The notes under the pieces were generated by a model that worked only from the letters and a program-made list of their open reading frames with translations, was not told the origin of the DNA and searched no databases. DNA of 64,000 bases from Thermoplasmata archaeon (lineage in GTDB: Archaea > Thermoplasmatota > Thermoplasmata > Thermoplasmatales > GCA-001856825). A program made the position numbers and the translations under genes. The stretch's first letter is position 1, and each line of letters begins with the position of its first letter. The stretch lies in assembly GCA_021792255.1 (NCBI GenBank), contig JAJYUZ010000001.1, forward strand, positions 434,001-498,000, read 5' to 3'. Below, in pieces: positions 1 through 8,189 of this stretch.

Positions 1-351
1 CATCTTGGCAATCTGTTGCTCGTTCTGTTCATTAAAATAATCTAGGTTCGCAATGACCGTCCTCGACAATTCACTGACTCTACCTGCATTGACTCCAGCA
101 GGGCACACTTGGAGACACGCATTACAGCTTAGGCAACTGTAAAATGAATCAGAGAATCTCAGCTCGATTTTCCCCTTTTCAGAAATTTCCCTGAGAAGAT
201 AATTTCCTAAATCGACCCTTCCTCTAGCTCCGTATATTGAATTAAATCCCACGGCTGGAAAAGTTGGACAAACCGACTCACAAAAACCGCAGTTTATGCA
301 CTTACCTGCTTCATCAGATATCAGCTGAAGTATCGGATCCTCAAACGTCAA
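1..351 (-). CDS. Iron-sulfur (GlcF/LldF-type) protein, N-terminal part, cut by the window edge
   Basis: The minus strand is open from about 351 to the window edge (117 codons seen). It encodes two classical ferredoxin motifs, CxxCxxCxxxCP, around residues 18-28 and 72-82, with aromatic/hydrophobic spacing as in the electron-transfer subunits that accompany GlcD-type flavoproteins. There is no ATG. A TTG at 351 overlaps the last codons of the upstream flavoprotein gene and is the likely start, implying translational coupling. Known role of the family: it takes electrons from the FAD subunit and passes them to quinone or another carrier. The pairing suggests a two-subunit D-lactate or glycolate oxidase. 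The C-terminal CCG domains, if present, lie outside the window. The start codon is uncertain; the Fe-S assignment is firm. Confidence 0.8.
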   Translation of the reverse strand, partial: MTFEDPILQLISDEAGKCINCGFCESVCPTFPAVGFNSIYGARGRVDLGNYLLREISEKGKIELRFSDSFYSCLSCNACLQVCPAGVNAGRVSELSRTVIANLDYFNEQNEQQIAKM

Positions 352-1741
352 AGATCTTTCCCCTGTTCAGCAGATTTTTTGGATCTATGGTAGTCTTAAT
401 GGACTTCATTAGTTCCATCGTTCCTGGTGAATTTTTGAGTCTAAATTCTTCCTTGAGCAAGTCCTTTTTTTCCATTCCGATACCGTGTTCCGCGGATACA
501 CTTCCCGCGTGCTTTAGTGAAATCATCCCCAACTCCTTTTGGAAACGTTCTACGCTCTCCACCTTTTCCTTGCTTGAAAGATCCACAAAGATGTTTGCGT
601 GTATATTTCCGTCCCCTATGTGACCGAAAATTGCGGCTCTGATTGCAAACGATTCCATGGATTCCTTTACTTCTTTCAGGGTAGCGGGCAGTTCTGAAGT
701 TGGTACCACTATGTCGCTCAAAACGACACGCTCTGAAGTCGATTTCCGTTGCGAAAGTATCGAAGAGTATAGCCCTTTTCTTGCCTCGTACATTTTCTGC
801 ATTTCACTTTCGTCAGTGGTTACCTTGACCGAAATTGGATGAAATTCTGATAGCATCGTTGCAACCTCTTTGAGTTGTCTTTCGAGAGATTCTTTTGTAG
901 ATGCGATGTCTAATAGAAGCATATAGTTGGTTTTCTCGGGGAATTCTATCTCCTTTGTTAGCCTTATAGATTCGAGCGATATTCTGTCCATGAATTCTGC
1001 CACTTGTGGATTTATTCCCTTTCCCTTGATTGATGCAACCGCCTTTCCTGCGCTTTCTATGTCTTCAAAATAGGAGAGGACTCTTCCTACCTTTTCTGGC
1101 TTAGGCCAAATCTTTAAAATGGCCTTGGTCATAATTCCGAGAGTCCCCTCGCTTCCAATCAGTAGGGCCGTGAGATCGTACCCAGCGCTTCTCTTGAGAG
1201 TCATTCCGCCCATCTGCACGATCTCTCCATTGGGCAGTACGGCCTCTATCCCAAGCACCCAGTCCTTGGTGACCCCATACATTGCTCCCCTGAGTCCTCC
1301 AGCGTTTGTTGACAGAGACCCGCCAACAGTGCATACTCTAGAGCTCGCAGGGTCTGGTGGATAGAAATGGTCATATTTTGACAAAAACTCGTTCAAGTCG
1401 TCTAACCTGACTCCCGACTCCACGAGTGCGTATCTGTCCTCAACCTTGACTTCCAAAATCTTGTTGAACTTCGAAAGACTGATTATTACTCCGTTGCCAT
1501 TGAGAACTGATGACCCTGTCAGGGAAGAGCCACCGCCCCTTGCCGTCATCTGCACATCGTTTTCATAGCAGTACTTCATTATTTGAGACAGTTCTTGGAC
1601 GCTTTCTGGGATGACAACAGCTAGAGGGAAGTCACCTTGGTGCTCTGATGCATCTCTCGTGTAAGGAATCATTTCCTCTTTGGAAAAAAGAACGTTATTT
1701 CCTGAAATTCTCCTCAATCCTGAAGAAATATCCATTCTCAT
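341..1741 (-). CDS. glcD: FAD-linked D-lactate/glycolate oxidase (GlcD family)
   Basis: A 466-residue flavoprotein of the vanillyl-alcohol-oxidase superfamily. The FAD-binding half shows the glycine-rich RGGGSSLTG motif at residues 68-76. The C-terminal FAD-oxidase half has GHIGDGNIH and ends with SAEHGIG (416-422) and a DPKNLLNRGK tail, all typical of GlcD/D-lactate dehydrogenase. Length is normal for the family. It overlaps by about 11 bases the downstream iron-sulfur gene that would accept its electrons. Family members oxidise D-lactate, glycolate or similar 2-hydroxyacids. Its position beside MurQ, whose reaction releases D-lactate from MurNAc-6-phosphate, favours D-lactate as substrate, but this is inference. 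Start ATG at 1741; an alternative ATG lies two codons downstream. Confidence 0.85.
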   Translation of the reverse strand: MRMDISSGLRRISGNNVLFSKEEMIPYTRDASEHQGDFPLAVVIPESVQELSQIMKYCYENDVQMTARGGGSSLTGSSVLNGNGVIISLSKFNKILEVKVEDRYALVESGVRLDDLNEFLSKYDHFYPPDPASSRVCTVGGSLSTNAGGLRGAMYGVTKDWVLGIEAVLPNGEIVQMGGMTLKRSAGYDLTALLIGSEGTLGIMTKAILKIWPKPEKVGRVLSYFEDIESAGKAVASIKGKGINPQVAEFMDRISLESIRLTKEIEFPEKTNYMLLLDIASTKESLERQLKEVATMLSEFHPISVKVTTDESEMQKMYEARKGLYSSILSQRKSTSERVVLSDIVVPTSELPATLKEVKESMESFAIRAAIFGHIGDGNIHANIFVDLSSKEKVESVERFQKELGMISLKHAGSVSAEHGIGMEKKDLLKEEFRLKNSPGTMELMKSIKTTIDPKNLLNRGKIFDV

Positions 1742-1930
1742 CTGGAATTAAGATTAATTCAATAAGTTTACGATTATGAGTACCTCTGCGTTATTTATTT
1801 GACCCCATTAGATGGAAGAGGACTGAAATGGTCCACTCATCCTCGAATTTTAGAATTGTTCAGATCTGACGTCGACATGAATTTGTTCTATGGCTCCGGA
1901 GGAATCAGGTTGATCTGACCGGTGGGCTAA

Positions 1931-1940
1931 GTATATTATT
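1931..1940 (+). promoter_or_regulatory. TATA box for the anchored hydrolase
   Basis: An A/T-rich GTATATTATT element lies about 25 nt before the ATG at 1960. This spacing is that of an archaeal TATA box on a leaderless transcript. It supports choosing ATG 1960 over the in-frame TTG at 1954. Confidence 0.5.
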
Positions 1941-1959
1941 CAGGTCATCATATTTGCTT

Positions 1960-3099
1960 ATGAAGAAGATACCGGCGTTGCTAGTGACAGTTATATTGAT
2001 TGTGTTGACCCTTTCCATAACAAATTTTGTTGCCCCTACGTATTCTTCTTTAGGTCACAGCGACAATGGAAATTATCCGGCCGTCTCTCAGGCATCTTAC
2101 TATAATGGCACAAAGGCGGTGGACTATGGGCTTATGGTTCACACCGATTACATTCACAAAGCGTACTATCCAGCAGGAATTAATCAGTCGATTCTTCAGA
2201 AGAACTTGGATTACTTTAATTCAGAGGACTGTGCCCATTTTGTCTCGGAATCTCTAATCGCGGGAGGACTCACAGTGTTGGCAAGCAATCCACCGGGGGA
2301 CAATTTGACCAGCTACGATCAAGGATACTTTGGGAACGGGAGCTATGGAATTGTAGGAGTATACAGACTCGCTGATTGGCTTGCGGGATACGACCTGCCA
2401 ATCTTCCCTAACAATGCTACGGACGAGCAAACTATCGGATATTATCCAATCCCAGCGTCCTACGCTGGCAGCCCACAAGCGACCATGTTCTATGTTTTCA
2501 ACTATACGATGTTCCCATCATATTTCCTTTCACCGGGTGACGTGGTCATGGATGGAGGCGCGGGAGGCGGTCACGCAATGCTATACATCGGAAACGGACA
2601 GGTTGTCCAAACGGACCCCGCTGCGATATGGAATTATTCCCCTGCCGTGGACAATAATATCACTTTTTATGGTATATTGAGCTACTTTGGAAAGAATGTT
2701 TCTTCGCTGTACGTTCATATTCCTACTTTTGGTGAAAAGAGCGTAAGAATATCGGTACTGAACGACAATACGAACATAACAGGAAACCTCTCTGCAGTCA
2801 AGGCTGGAGAAAAACTGACGTTTATTGGCTCTTTCCCGAACGGAGTTGGTGAAGGGAATTACACCTATCAATGGATCGTTAACGGAAAATCAATGTCCAA
2901 TAGTCAGTTCTTTAACCTCACTCCATCATCGGGAACGTACAACATTGAAGTCGTATCCACCGGTTCAACTGGATCTGTAAATACGTCTATGTCATTTACG
3001 ATTGGTGGTAGTTCAACAACGACAACCATTCTGGTTGTTGGATTGGTAATTGTGGTAGCAGCTGTCTCTGCAATATTCCTCTTCAAAAGGAGAAAATGA
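1960..3099 (+). CDS. Exported, membrane-anchored papain-like amidase/peptidase (Amidase_6-like)
   Basis: A 379-residue protein with a hydrophobic N-terminal signal segment (about residues 5-26). The catalytic-looking domain contains NSEDCAHFVSE (Cys about 91) followed by a long insert and GGGHAMLYIGNG (His about 205). This Cys...His layout is that of Amidase_6/CHAP/NlpC-like peptidases. After it comes a beta-rich Ig/PKD-like segment (about 260-345), then a C-terminal transmembrane helix and a KRRK stop-transfer tail. The topology places the enzyme outside the cell, tethered to the membrane. Many potential N-glycosylation sequons (NGT, NGS, NVS, NIT) fit an archaeal surface protein. Relatives in bacteria act on peptidoglycan or peptides. 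Being first in the murein gene island, it is a candidate for opening murein or its peptides outside the cell. Substrate is not proven. Confidence 0.65.
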   Translation: MKKIPALLVTVILIVLTLSITNFVAPTYSSLGHSDNGNYPAVSQASYYNGTKAVDYGLMVHTDYIHKAYYPAGINQSILQKNLDYFNSEDCAHFVSESLIAGGLTVLASNPPGDNLTSYDQGYFGNGSYGIVGVYRLADWLAGYDLPIFPNNATDEQTIGYYPIPASYAGSPQATMFYVFNYTMFPSYFLSPGDVVMDGGAGGGHAMLYIGNGQVVQTDPAAIWNYSPAVDNNITFYGILSYFGKNVSSLYVHIPTFGEKSVRISVLNDNTNITGNLSAVKAGEKLTFIGSFPNGVGEGNYTYQWIVNGKSMSNSQFFNLTPSSGTYNIEVVSTGSTGSVNTSMSFTIGGSSTTTTILVVGLVIVVAAVSAIFLFKRRK

Positions 3100-3182
3100 G
3101 TTGGCGATTGGTGAAAGAGAACTTCGCGCGCATAATACCTCTCGAATGAGGAAGGACAAGCTTACTCTAGATACGGTGAAGT

Positions 3183-4319
3183 ATGAAGACTAGCGAAACG
3201 TATGCATTCTCTACGATATATACCGGACAAGGGATAGTCCACAGGGGATTCCTGAAGATAATCGACGGATCGATTGAGGAATTAGGTGAGGCTCCTCAGA
3301 ATTCCATTGACCTCACGGATAGGATTGCAGTCCCCGGATTCATAGATATACACACTCATGGAATTAATGGAATCGACTCCTTCAACCTGACGAAGACAGA
3401 GCTCCTAGAGTGGAGCCAATTGTTACTAGAAAGGGGGACACTGGGATTTGTGCCGACTATCGTTTCTGCTCCTATTGAGAAGATAAAGGGTTTCTTGGGA
3501 GTCTTAAAGAGTTCTGAAGGATCTGAAAACGGAGCCGAAATAATTGGAGGAAGAATGGAAGGGCCCTTCATAAGTCATGTCAGGAAGGGAGCACACGATC
3601 CGTCTTTACTCAGAGTTCCTGCGAATACCAATTTTCAAGCAATCTTGTCGCAATTCAAAGGAATTCTTAAGATTGTAGACATTGCACCCGAACTGGACGG
3701 AGCTGGAGAGCTAATTTCAGAACTGGTCAGAGAAGACGTGGTGGTATCAATCGGTCACACGGATTGCGATTCCGTCACCGCGAAACGCGCATTTGCCTTG
3801 GGAGCGACGCTGGTGACGCACCTGTACAATGCGATGCGACCATTTCATCATCGATTCCCCGGGGCAATTGACTTCGCATTGTTAGAGAAGAATGTTATGG
3901 CAGAGATTATCTGTGATCTCGTTCACGTATCTCCTGAAGCAATCAAACTCGCCATCAGTAATAAAGGAGCAAAAAGAATTGTGCTTATTACTGACTCGAC
4001 GCCAGCAACTGGCAGGCCCGATGGAAAATACAAACTAGGTCGACTTGATGTTCTAAAACAGGGAGATAAGTGCACGATAAGTGGGACAGAGACGCTGGCA
4101 GGAAGTGTACTCACCATGGATAGAGCAGTCAAGAATCTAGTAGACTTAAAATATGATCTGGATGAGGTGGTCAAGATGTCTTCAAAAAATCCTGCTACCT
4201 TACTCGGAAGGAAAGACTTGGGCAGTATAAAGAAAGGGAAAAAGGCCAATATTACAATTCTGGACAAATCCCTAAGAGTAAGAGGTGTCGTTTCCAGGGG
4301 TGCGCTGATAGAGTTCTAG
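3183..4319 (+). CDS. nagA: N-acetylglucosamine-6-phosphate deacetylase
   Basis: A 378-residue amidohydrolase of normal NagA length. Visible landmarks are HTHG (57-60), the metal-binding Glu in MEGPF (Glu126), GHTDCD (His192), THLYNAM (His213), the catalytic Asp in LITDSTPATG (Asp271) and TLAGS. It converts GlcNAc-6-phosphate to GlcN-6-phosphate plus acetate in the cytoplasm. It lies 83 bp after the anchored hydrolase and 34 bp before murQ, whose product is GlcNAc-6-phosphate, so the two steps are consecutive. GGTGAAG directly before the ATG resembles a Shine-Dalgarno site. No NagB or other GlcN-6P deaminase is present in the window. Confidence 0.93.
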   Translation: MKTSETYAFSTIYTGQGIVHRGFLKIIDGSIEELGEAPQNSIDLTDRIAVPGFIDIHTHGINGIDSFNLTKTELLEWSQLLLERGTLGFVPTIVSAPIEKIKGFLGVLKSSEGSENGAEIIGGRMEGPFISHVRKGAHDPSLLRVPANTNFQAILSQFKGILKIVDIAPELDGAGELISELVREDVVVSIGHTDCDSVTAKRAFALGATLVTHLYNAMRPFHHRFPGAIDFALLEKNVMAEIICDLVHVSPEAIKLAISNKGAKRIVLITDSTPATGRPDGKYKLGRLDVLKQGDKCTISGTETLAGSVLTMDRAVKNLVDLKYDLDEVVKMSSKNPATLLGRKDLGSIKKGKKANITILDKSLRVRGVVSRGALIEF

Positions 4320-4353
4320 TAATGTCTAATATTATGTTGGCTATGCGATAATC

Positions 4354-5196
4354 ATGCCTGAAAGGGAAAGATTGCCAGACACCGAAAAGTCAAATCCTAG
4401 AACAACGAACATCCCTGAACTTTCAACCTATGAAATCGTCAATCTGATTCATTCGGAGGACATCAGTGCATTTAGAGCCATTGACGGCACAACAAGACCC
4501 ATTTCTAAAGTCATAGATTCTTGTTTCAAAAAACTAATGATGGGTGGAAGGGTTGTGTATGTTGGATCTGGCACCAGTGGCAGAATCGGAGCACAAGACG
4601 CGATTGAAATGTGGCCAACGTATGGACTGGGTAAGGAGACATTTGATTATGTGATAGCAGGAGGTGAACGAGCCCTGACCAGGTCAATCGAAGGTGCAGA
4701 AGACTCAAGAGAAAGTGCGGTAGAAATGATCGAGAAGAAAAACATTACTGCTAACGACTGTGTAATAGGTATTACCGCATCTGGCCGAACGCCATTCGTG
4801 TTCGGAGCTTTGGAGAGCGCATCTAAAAAGGGAGCCTATACCGCTGCGATAGTGAATTCGAGAAATTCTCCATTGAAGGAAGTATCGAGAAATGTCATAT
4901 TCCTGAACACGGGAGAAGAAGTCATCCAGGGATCAACGAGAATGAAAGCTGCGACCGCTCAAAAGATGGTTCTGAACATAATCAGCACATCTCTTGCAAT
5001 CAAACTGGGACGAACTTACGGAAATCAAATGATTCATATGAAGGCGTCTTACAATGCAAAGCTAAGAAACAGGGCAGTCAGAATTCTAGCACAAAGGTTC
5101 GATATTTCTGTGATCGAAGCAGAGAAGAGACTCAAATCGCACAAGTACAACTTGAGCGAAACAGTAAAAGAGCTGGAACAGGTCAAGAGAGATTGA
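4354..5196 (+). CDS. murQ: N-acetylmuramic acid 6-phosphate etherase
   Basis: A 280-residue SIS-fold protein with the MurQ signatures GSGTSGRIG (71-79), AIEMWPTYG carrying Glu85, EGAEDS carrying Glu116, ITASGRTPFV (140-149) and STRMKAATAQKM. Glu85 and Glu116 correspond to the catalytic pair described for E. coli MurQ (Glu83/Glu114). The enzyme cleaves the lactyl ether of MurNAc-6-phosphate, giving GlcNAc-6-phosphate and D-lactate, a reaction with no known purpose except muramic acid catabolism. A TATA-like TAATATTATG about 23 nt upstream suggests a leaderless transcript. The 3' end overlaps the convergent serine hydrolase gene by 14 bp. The C-terminal helical extension matches the family. This is the diagnostic gene of the island. 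Confidence 0.95.
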   Translation: MPERERLPDTEKSNPRTTNIPELSTYEIVNLIHSEDISAFRAIDGTTRPISKVIDSCFKKLMMGGRVVYVGSGTSGRIGAQDAIEMWPTYGLGKETFDYVIAGGERALTRSIEGAEDSRESAVEMIEKKNITANDCVIGITASGRTPFVFGALESASKKGAYTAAIVNSRNSPLKEVSRNVIFLNTGEEVIQGSTRMKAATAQKMVLNIISTSLAIKLGRTYGNQMIHMKASYNAKLRNRAVRILAQRFDISVIEAEKRLKSHKYNLSETVKELEQVKRD

Positions 5197-6265
5197 GGAA
5201 TACCGTGTTGTGAAAGAGCCTCCTCAATCTTAAATTCTTAATATTCTCCCTCGTAGGATATACCCTGTTCGTCAGGAGAATACACGCCAACTTCATGTCA
5301 GAATTAATGCATATAGAGGTCCCCGTAAAACCAGTATGGCCGAAAGTACCGTATGGAGAAAATTCTCCCATGAAACCGTTGAAATCAAATGACTCGCTCT
5401 TTACTTCCGGCACTGGCACCTTCGTCATCCAACCCAGTCCAAACATTCCACCAAGATGTGCATTCTTATTCCTCGTTGCCAGTTCCCAAACACTCCTCTG
5501 TAGAAGCTCTCCATTCGCGAGAGAATGAATTATCCTGTTTATCTCTGAAGCGGTCGAAAATAGGCCCGCGTGTCCAGCGACCCCTCCGAGATAGTAAGAC
5601 TTTTCATCGTGCACTTTCCCCCACACCAAACCTCTTTCTTCTGTAACTTCGGTAGGAGCTATTCTTTCCTTGCTCTGATGGGGGTTAAATCCCGAGTTCT
5701 TGAGTCCGAGTTTTTCCGCTACTTCGTGTTTCCAAATCGTGTCAAGGGGCTTGTTGTGCAGTTCTTCCAGTACGAACCCGAGAAGTATGTAATTCAGGTC
5801 GCTGTAAAGCTCCTTCTTGTTCACAGTCGCCTTTTCTGCTTCTACTTCGATTCCAGAAAGATATGCCCTTCTGTCTCTTCCCGCGGTGTAGAGAGGTTTG
5901 TCTGGTATGAGCCCTGAAGTATGAGTCATCAGATTTTCTATGGTAAATTTCCCCAGATTCGGGAATTCTCCAAACAACCCGATATCAGCTATCGAATCCT
6001 TTAAGGATATCTTCCCTTTTGCGAGAAGCCTGCACATCAGCAGGGACGTCACCAGGGGTTTCGTTAGCGATGCTAGATCGAATATCGTGTCTTTGTTGTA
6101 GCTGAACCCCAGTTCGTCGATTTGTCCAAATGCGTTTTGATAAAGGACCTTTCCATCGAGAGAAACGAGGGCGCTCAAACCCCTTGTGGAGGAAGGTACA
6201 TTGTCGTGCAGCACCGAGTCGATTTCAGTGGAAAGCTTCTCTTCATCAATGGTACTCATATTCAA
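5183..6265 (-). CDS. Serine beta-lactamase-fold hydrolase, AmiE/YbbE-like (putative muramyl-L-alanine amidase)
   Basis: A 360-residue penicillin-binding/class C beta-lactamase-fold protein. Motif 1 is SLTK (Ser66, Lys69), motif 2 is YSDLNY (154-159), and motif 3 is GHTGFTGT near residue 313. THTSG, typical of the YbbE group, is also present. No signal peptide is visible, so a cytoplasmic location is expected. In Bacillus subtilis the homologous-fold AmiE (YbbE) is encoded with NagZ and NamZ and removes the peptide from MurNAc. The same three families occur in this window, which supports the same job here, but esterase or D-aminopeptidase activity cannot be excluded. The gene follows the GNAT gene by 47 bp on the same strand and is probably the last cistron of the oppBCDF transcript. 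Confidence 0.8.
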   Translation of the reverse strand: MNMSTIDEEKLSTEIDSVLHDNVPSSTRGLSALVSLDGKVLYQNAFGQIDELGFSYNKDTIFDLASLTKPLVTSLLMCRLLAKGKISLKDSIADIGLFGEFPNLGKFTIENLMTHTSGLIPDKPLYTAGRDRRAYLSGIEVEAEKATVNKKELYSDLNYILLGFVLEELHNKPLDTIWKHEVAEKLGLKNSGFNPHQSKERIAPTEVTEERGLVWGKVHDEKSYYLGGVAGHAGLFSTASEINRIIHSLANGELLQRSVWELATRNKNAHLGGMFGLGWMTKVPVPEVKSESFDFNGFMGEFSPYGTFGHTGFTGTSICINSDMKLACILLTNRVYPTRENIKNLRLRRLFHNTVFLNLS

Positions 6266-6312
6266 CTATCTTCTATTGGTATTATAATCATTCTGATTTC
6301 AGCTCCTTCGAA

Positions 6313-7212
6313 TCACCTTGGTTTTAATAGATCCTTTTTCATTATTGTGAATCTTCTGGTCACCTTGAAACCAAATCTTGAATAGAGGTGAGTGGCCCGT
6401 TCGCTTGTCCACAAAAAGTAAGCGTGCTTCAGACCCAGCCCCTTCATGTTGTTCAACAATTGGGCTAGGATCAGTGCCCCTATCCCCTTTGATCTCTCTT
6501 TGTCCTCGACGCCGAATGGACCAAACCTTTCCCCCGGGGAGTACCACATGTCGCCCCTTCCAGCAGAAAACATTCCATAGCCAACTATTCTCCTTCCGAT
6601 TCTTGCAATCACAACTTGATCCTTGATTCCCATTTCAGCGACTCCCTTTGCACGATAGTAACAGTCGGAATTGAAGTTCTTTTCCACGAACGAAAGGAAC
6701 TTGGCCTCTTCACCTTGTCTGAGGGAGGAAACTTCAAACTCACTCGGCTCTATTTCTAAGTGCTGCATCTTTCCAATTTCTGCTTCCATGGAAATAGCCT
6801 CTTCGTGTGGGACGAAACCCAGCCTACCCAGTTCCCTTGCCAGCGAACGATACCTAACGGCGTCCACTCCTGGCATCAAGTAATTTGGTACCACATTAGA
6901 GTAGTATACCGTTTTCACTTTTCTATTGAGGAATTCTTCAAATTGCAAGTCCATTAATTTTCCAAAATTCTTCCTATCCTTGAATCCGCTCCCGAAGAAC
7001 CACCCCTTGTCGCTCTCGGAGGATTCGTAGTAGAATTTCTTCTTCCTAGTTACAGCGAGCGAGAATGCATCTTCCAGTGTAATCGGTAAAATGGGGTTCA
7101 AGTATTCGTCCTGAAGAAAGCTTCTTCGGATTTCCCGAGTCGTCACCGGATCGAGGCTATAAAATGAATTCCACTTTTTTTGAATTTCTTCTGCAGAATC
7201 ATTCTTACTCAT
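6313..7212 (-). CDS. GNAT-family N-acetyltransferase encoded with the Opp transporter
   Basis: A 299-residue protein. The C-terminal half holds a GNAT fold with acyl-CoA motif A, PFGVEDKERSKGIGA (the R/QxxGxG/A element is RSKGIGA at 240-246), and a C-terminal LYSRFGF motif B. The N-terminal half (1-150) may be a degenerate GNAT or accessory domain. The start ATG overlaps the oppF stop, so it is translationally coupled to the transporter. Bacterial muropeptide clusters often carry a GNAT of unknown role. Here it might N-acylate a transported amino acid, D-amino acid or amino sugar. Substrate unknown; the family assignment is firm. Confidence 0.8.
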   Translation of the reverse strand: MSKNDSAEEIQKKWNSFYSLDPVTTREIRRSFLQDEYLNPILPITLEDAFSLAVTRKKKFYYESSESDKGWFFGSGFKDRKNFGKLMDLQFEEFLNRKVKTVYYSNVVPNYLMPGVDAVRYRSLARELGRLGFVPHEEAISMEAEIGKMQHLEIEPSEFEVSSLRQGEEAKFLSFVEKNFNSDCYYRAKGVAEMGIKDQVVIARIGRRIVGYGMFSAGRGDMWYSPGERFGPFGVEDKERSKGIGALILAQLLNNMKGLGLKHAYFLWTSERATHLYSRFGFKVTRRFTIMKKDLLKPR

Positions 7213-8185
7213 AGAGATAGCACGCCACTAGGTGGTCTTTTTCAACTTCTCTGAACTTAGGCCTCTCCTTCCTGCAGTTGTCCATTACGAATGGACACTT
7301 GTTCGCGTAACTGCATTCATTTTTCCCCTCGTTGACGTATTCAGATATCTGTCCCTTTGACTCGTCCAAATTCCACTTCTTCTTGGGATCGGGGACAGGT
7401 ATTGAATCTATCAGGGACTTAGTGTATGGATGCATGGGGTTGTTTATGATCCTGTCAGATTTGGCGACTTCCACCAGCTGACCGAGATGCATGACCGCAA
7501 TTCTATCCGAGACATATTGAGTGACTGCAATGTCGTGTGAGATGAACATCATTGATTTGCCAAACTTGCGTTTCAGATCCAGAAGAATATTTAGGATGTC
7601 GGCTCTCAGTGAAACATCAAGCATAGAAACTGGCTCATCGGCGATGATGAAGTCCGGATTGTTGATTACCGCCCTGGCTATACCTATTCTTTGCCTTTGA
7701 CCGCCACTCAGTTGGTTCGGGAATTTATTCAGGAACTGTTCCGCTGGTGTCAGGCCAACCATTTCTATGGTCTCGATCGCCTTATTCAGAACTTCTTCCT
7801 CTTTCAGTTCCTTGTGAAACACTCTGAGAGGCGTAACTATTGATTTATAGACTGAGATCACCGGGTTTAGAGAACTGTATGGGTCCTGGAAAATCATCTG
7901 TGTCTTTTCCCTGAAACCGAACAGCTGGCGCCCTGTGTATTTCATTATATTGTTACCATTGAAAATTATTTGTCCGGAATCGACGTCCATTAACTTCAAC
8001 AGCGCAAGTCCTAGAGTCGTCTTTCCACTGCCGCTCTCCCCTATGAGTCCGAAAATTTCGTGCTCTTTGATCTGCAGTTTGACCTGGTCCAGGGCTCGTG
8101 TTGTCCTGCTCTCTCTCCTTATGATCCCTCTCTTGTTGATGAAATCCTTCGTGAGTTCATTAGTTTCGATCGTACTACTTTCCAT
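7205..8185 (-). CDS. oppF: Oligopeptide ABC transporter ATP-binding protein OppF
   Basis: An ABC ATPase with Walker A GESGSGKTT, signature LSGGQRQR and Walker B plus D-loop DEPVSMLD. A C-terminal oligopeptide-transport domain carries clustered cysteines (CSYANKCPF...NC...AC) as in OppD/DppD proteins. It energises peptide import with OppD. The frame is open up to an ATG at 8218, but the ATG at 8185 is preferred. It follows the oppD stop directly, and the GGAAGGTGAT just upstream resembles a Shine-Dalgarno site. That gives about 326 residues and no overlap with oppD. It is fourth in oppBCDF and is followed by the overlapping GNAT gene. Confidence 0.9.
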   Translation of the reverse strand: MESSTIETNELTKDFINKRGIIRRESRTTRALDQVKLQIKEHEIFGLIGESGSGKTTLGLALLKLMDVDSGQIIFNGNNIMKYTGRQLFGFREKTQMIFQDPYSSLNPVISVYKSIVTPLRVFHKELKEEEVLNKAIETIEMVGLTPAEQFLNKFPNQLSGGQRQRIGIARAVINNPDFIIADEPVSMLDVSLRADILNILLDLKRKFGKSMMFISHDIAVTQYVSDRIAVMHLGQLVEVAKSDRIINNPMHPYTKSLIDSIPVPDPKKKWNLDESKGQISEYVNEGKNECSYANKCPFVMDNCRKERPKFREVEKDHLVACYLYE

Positions 8186-8189
8186 CAGA

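Noticed and set aside
1860..1876. Palindromes TCAGATCTGA and GTCGAC upstream of the anchored hydrolase
   Set aside because: Short restriction-site-like palindromes, single copies, not placed relative to the promoter.
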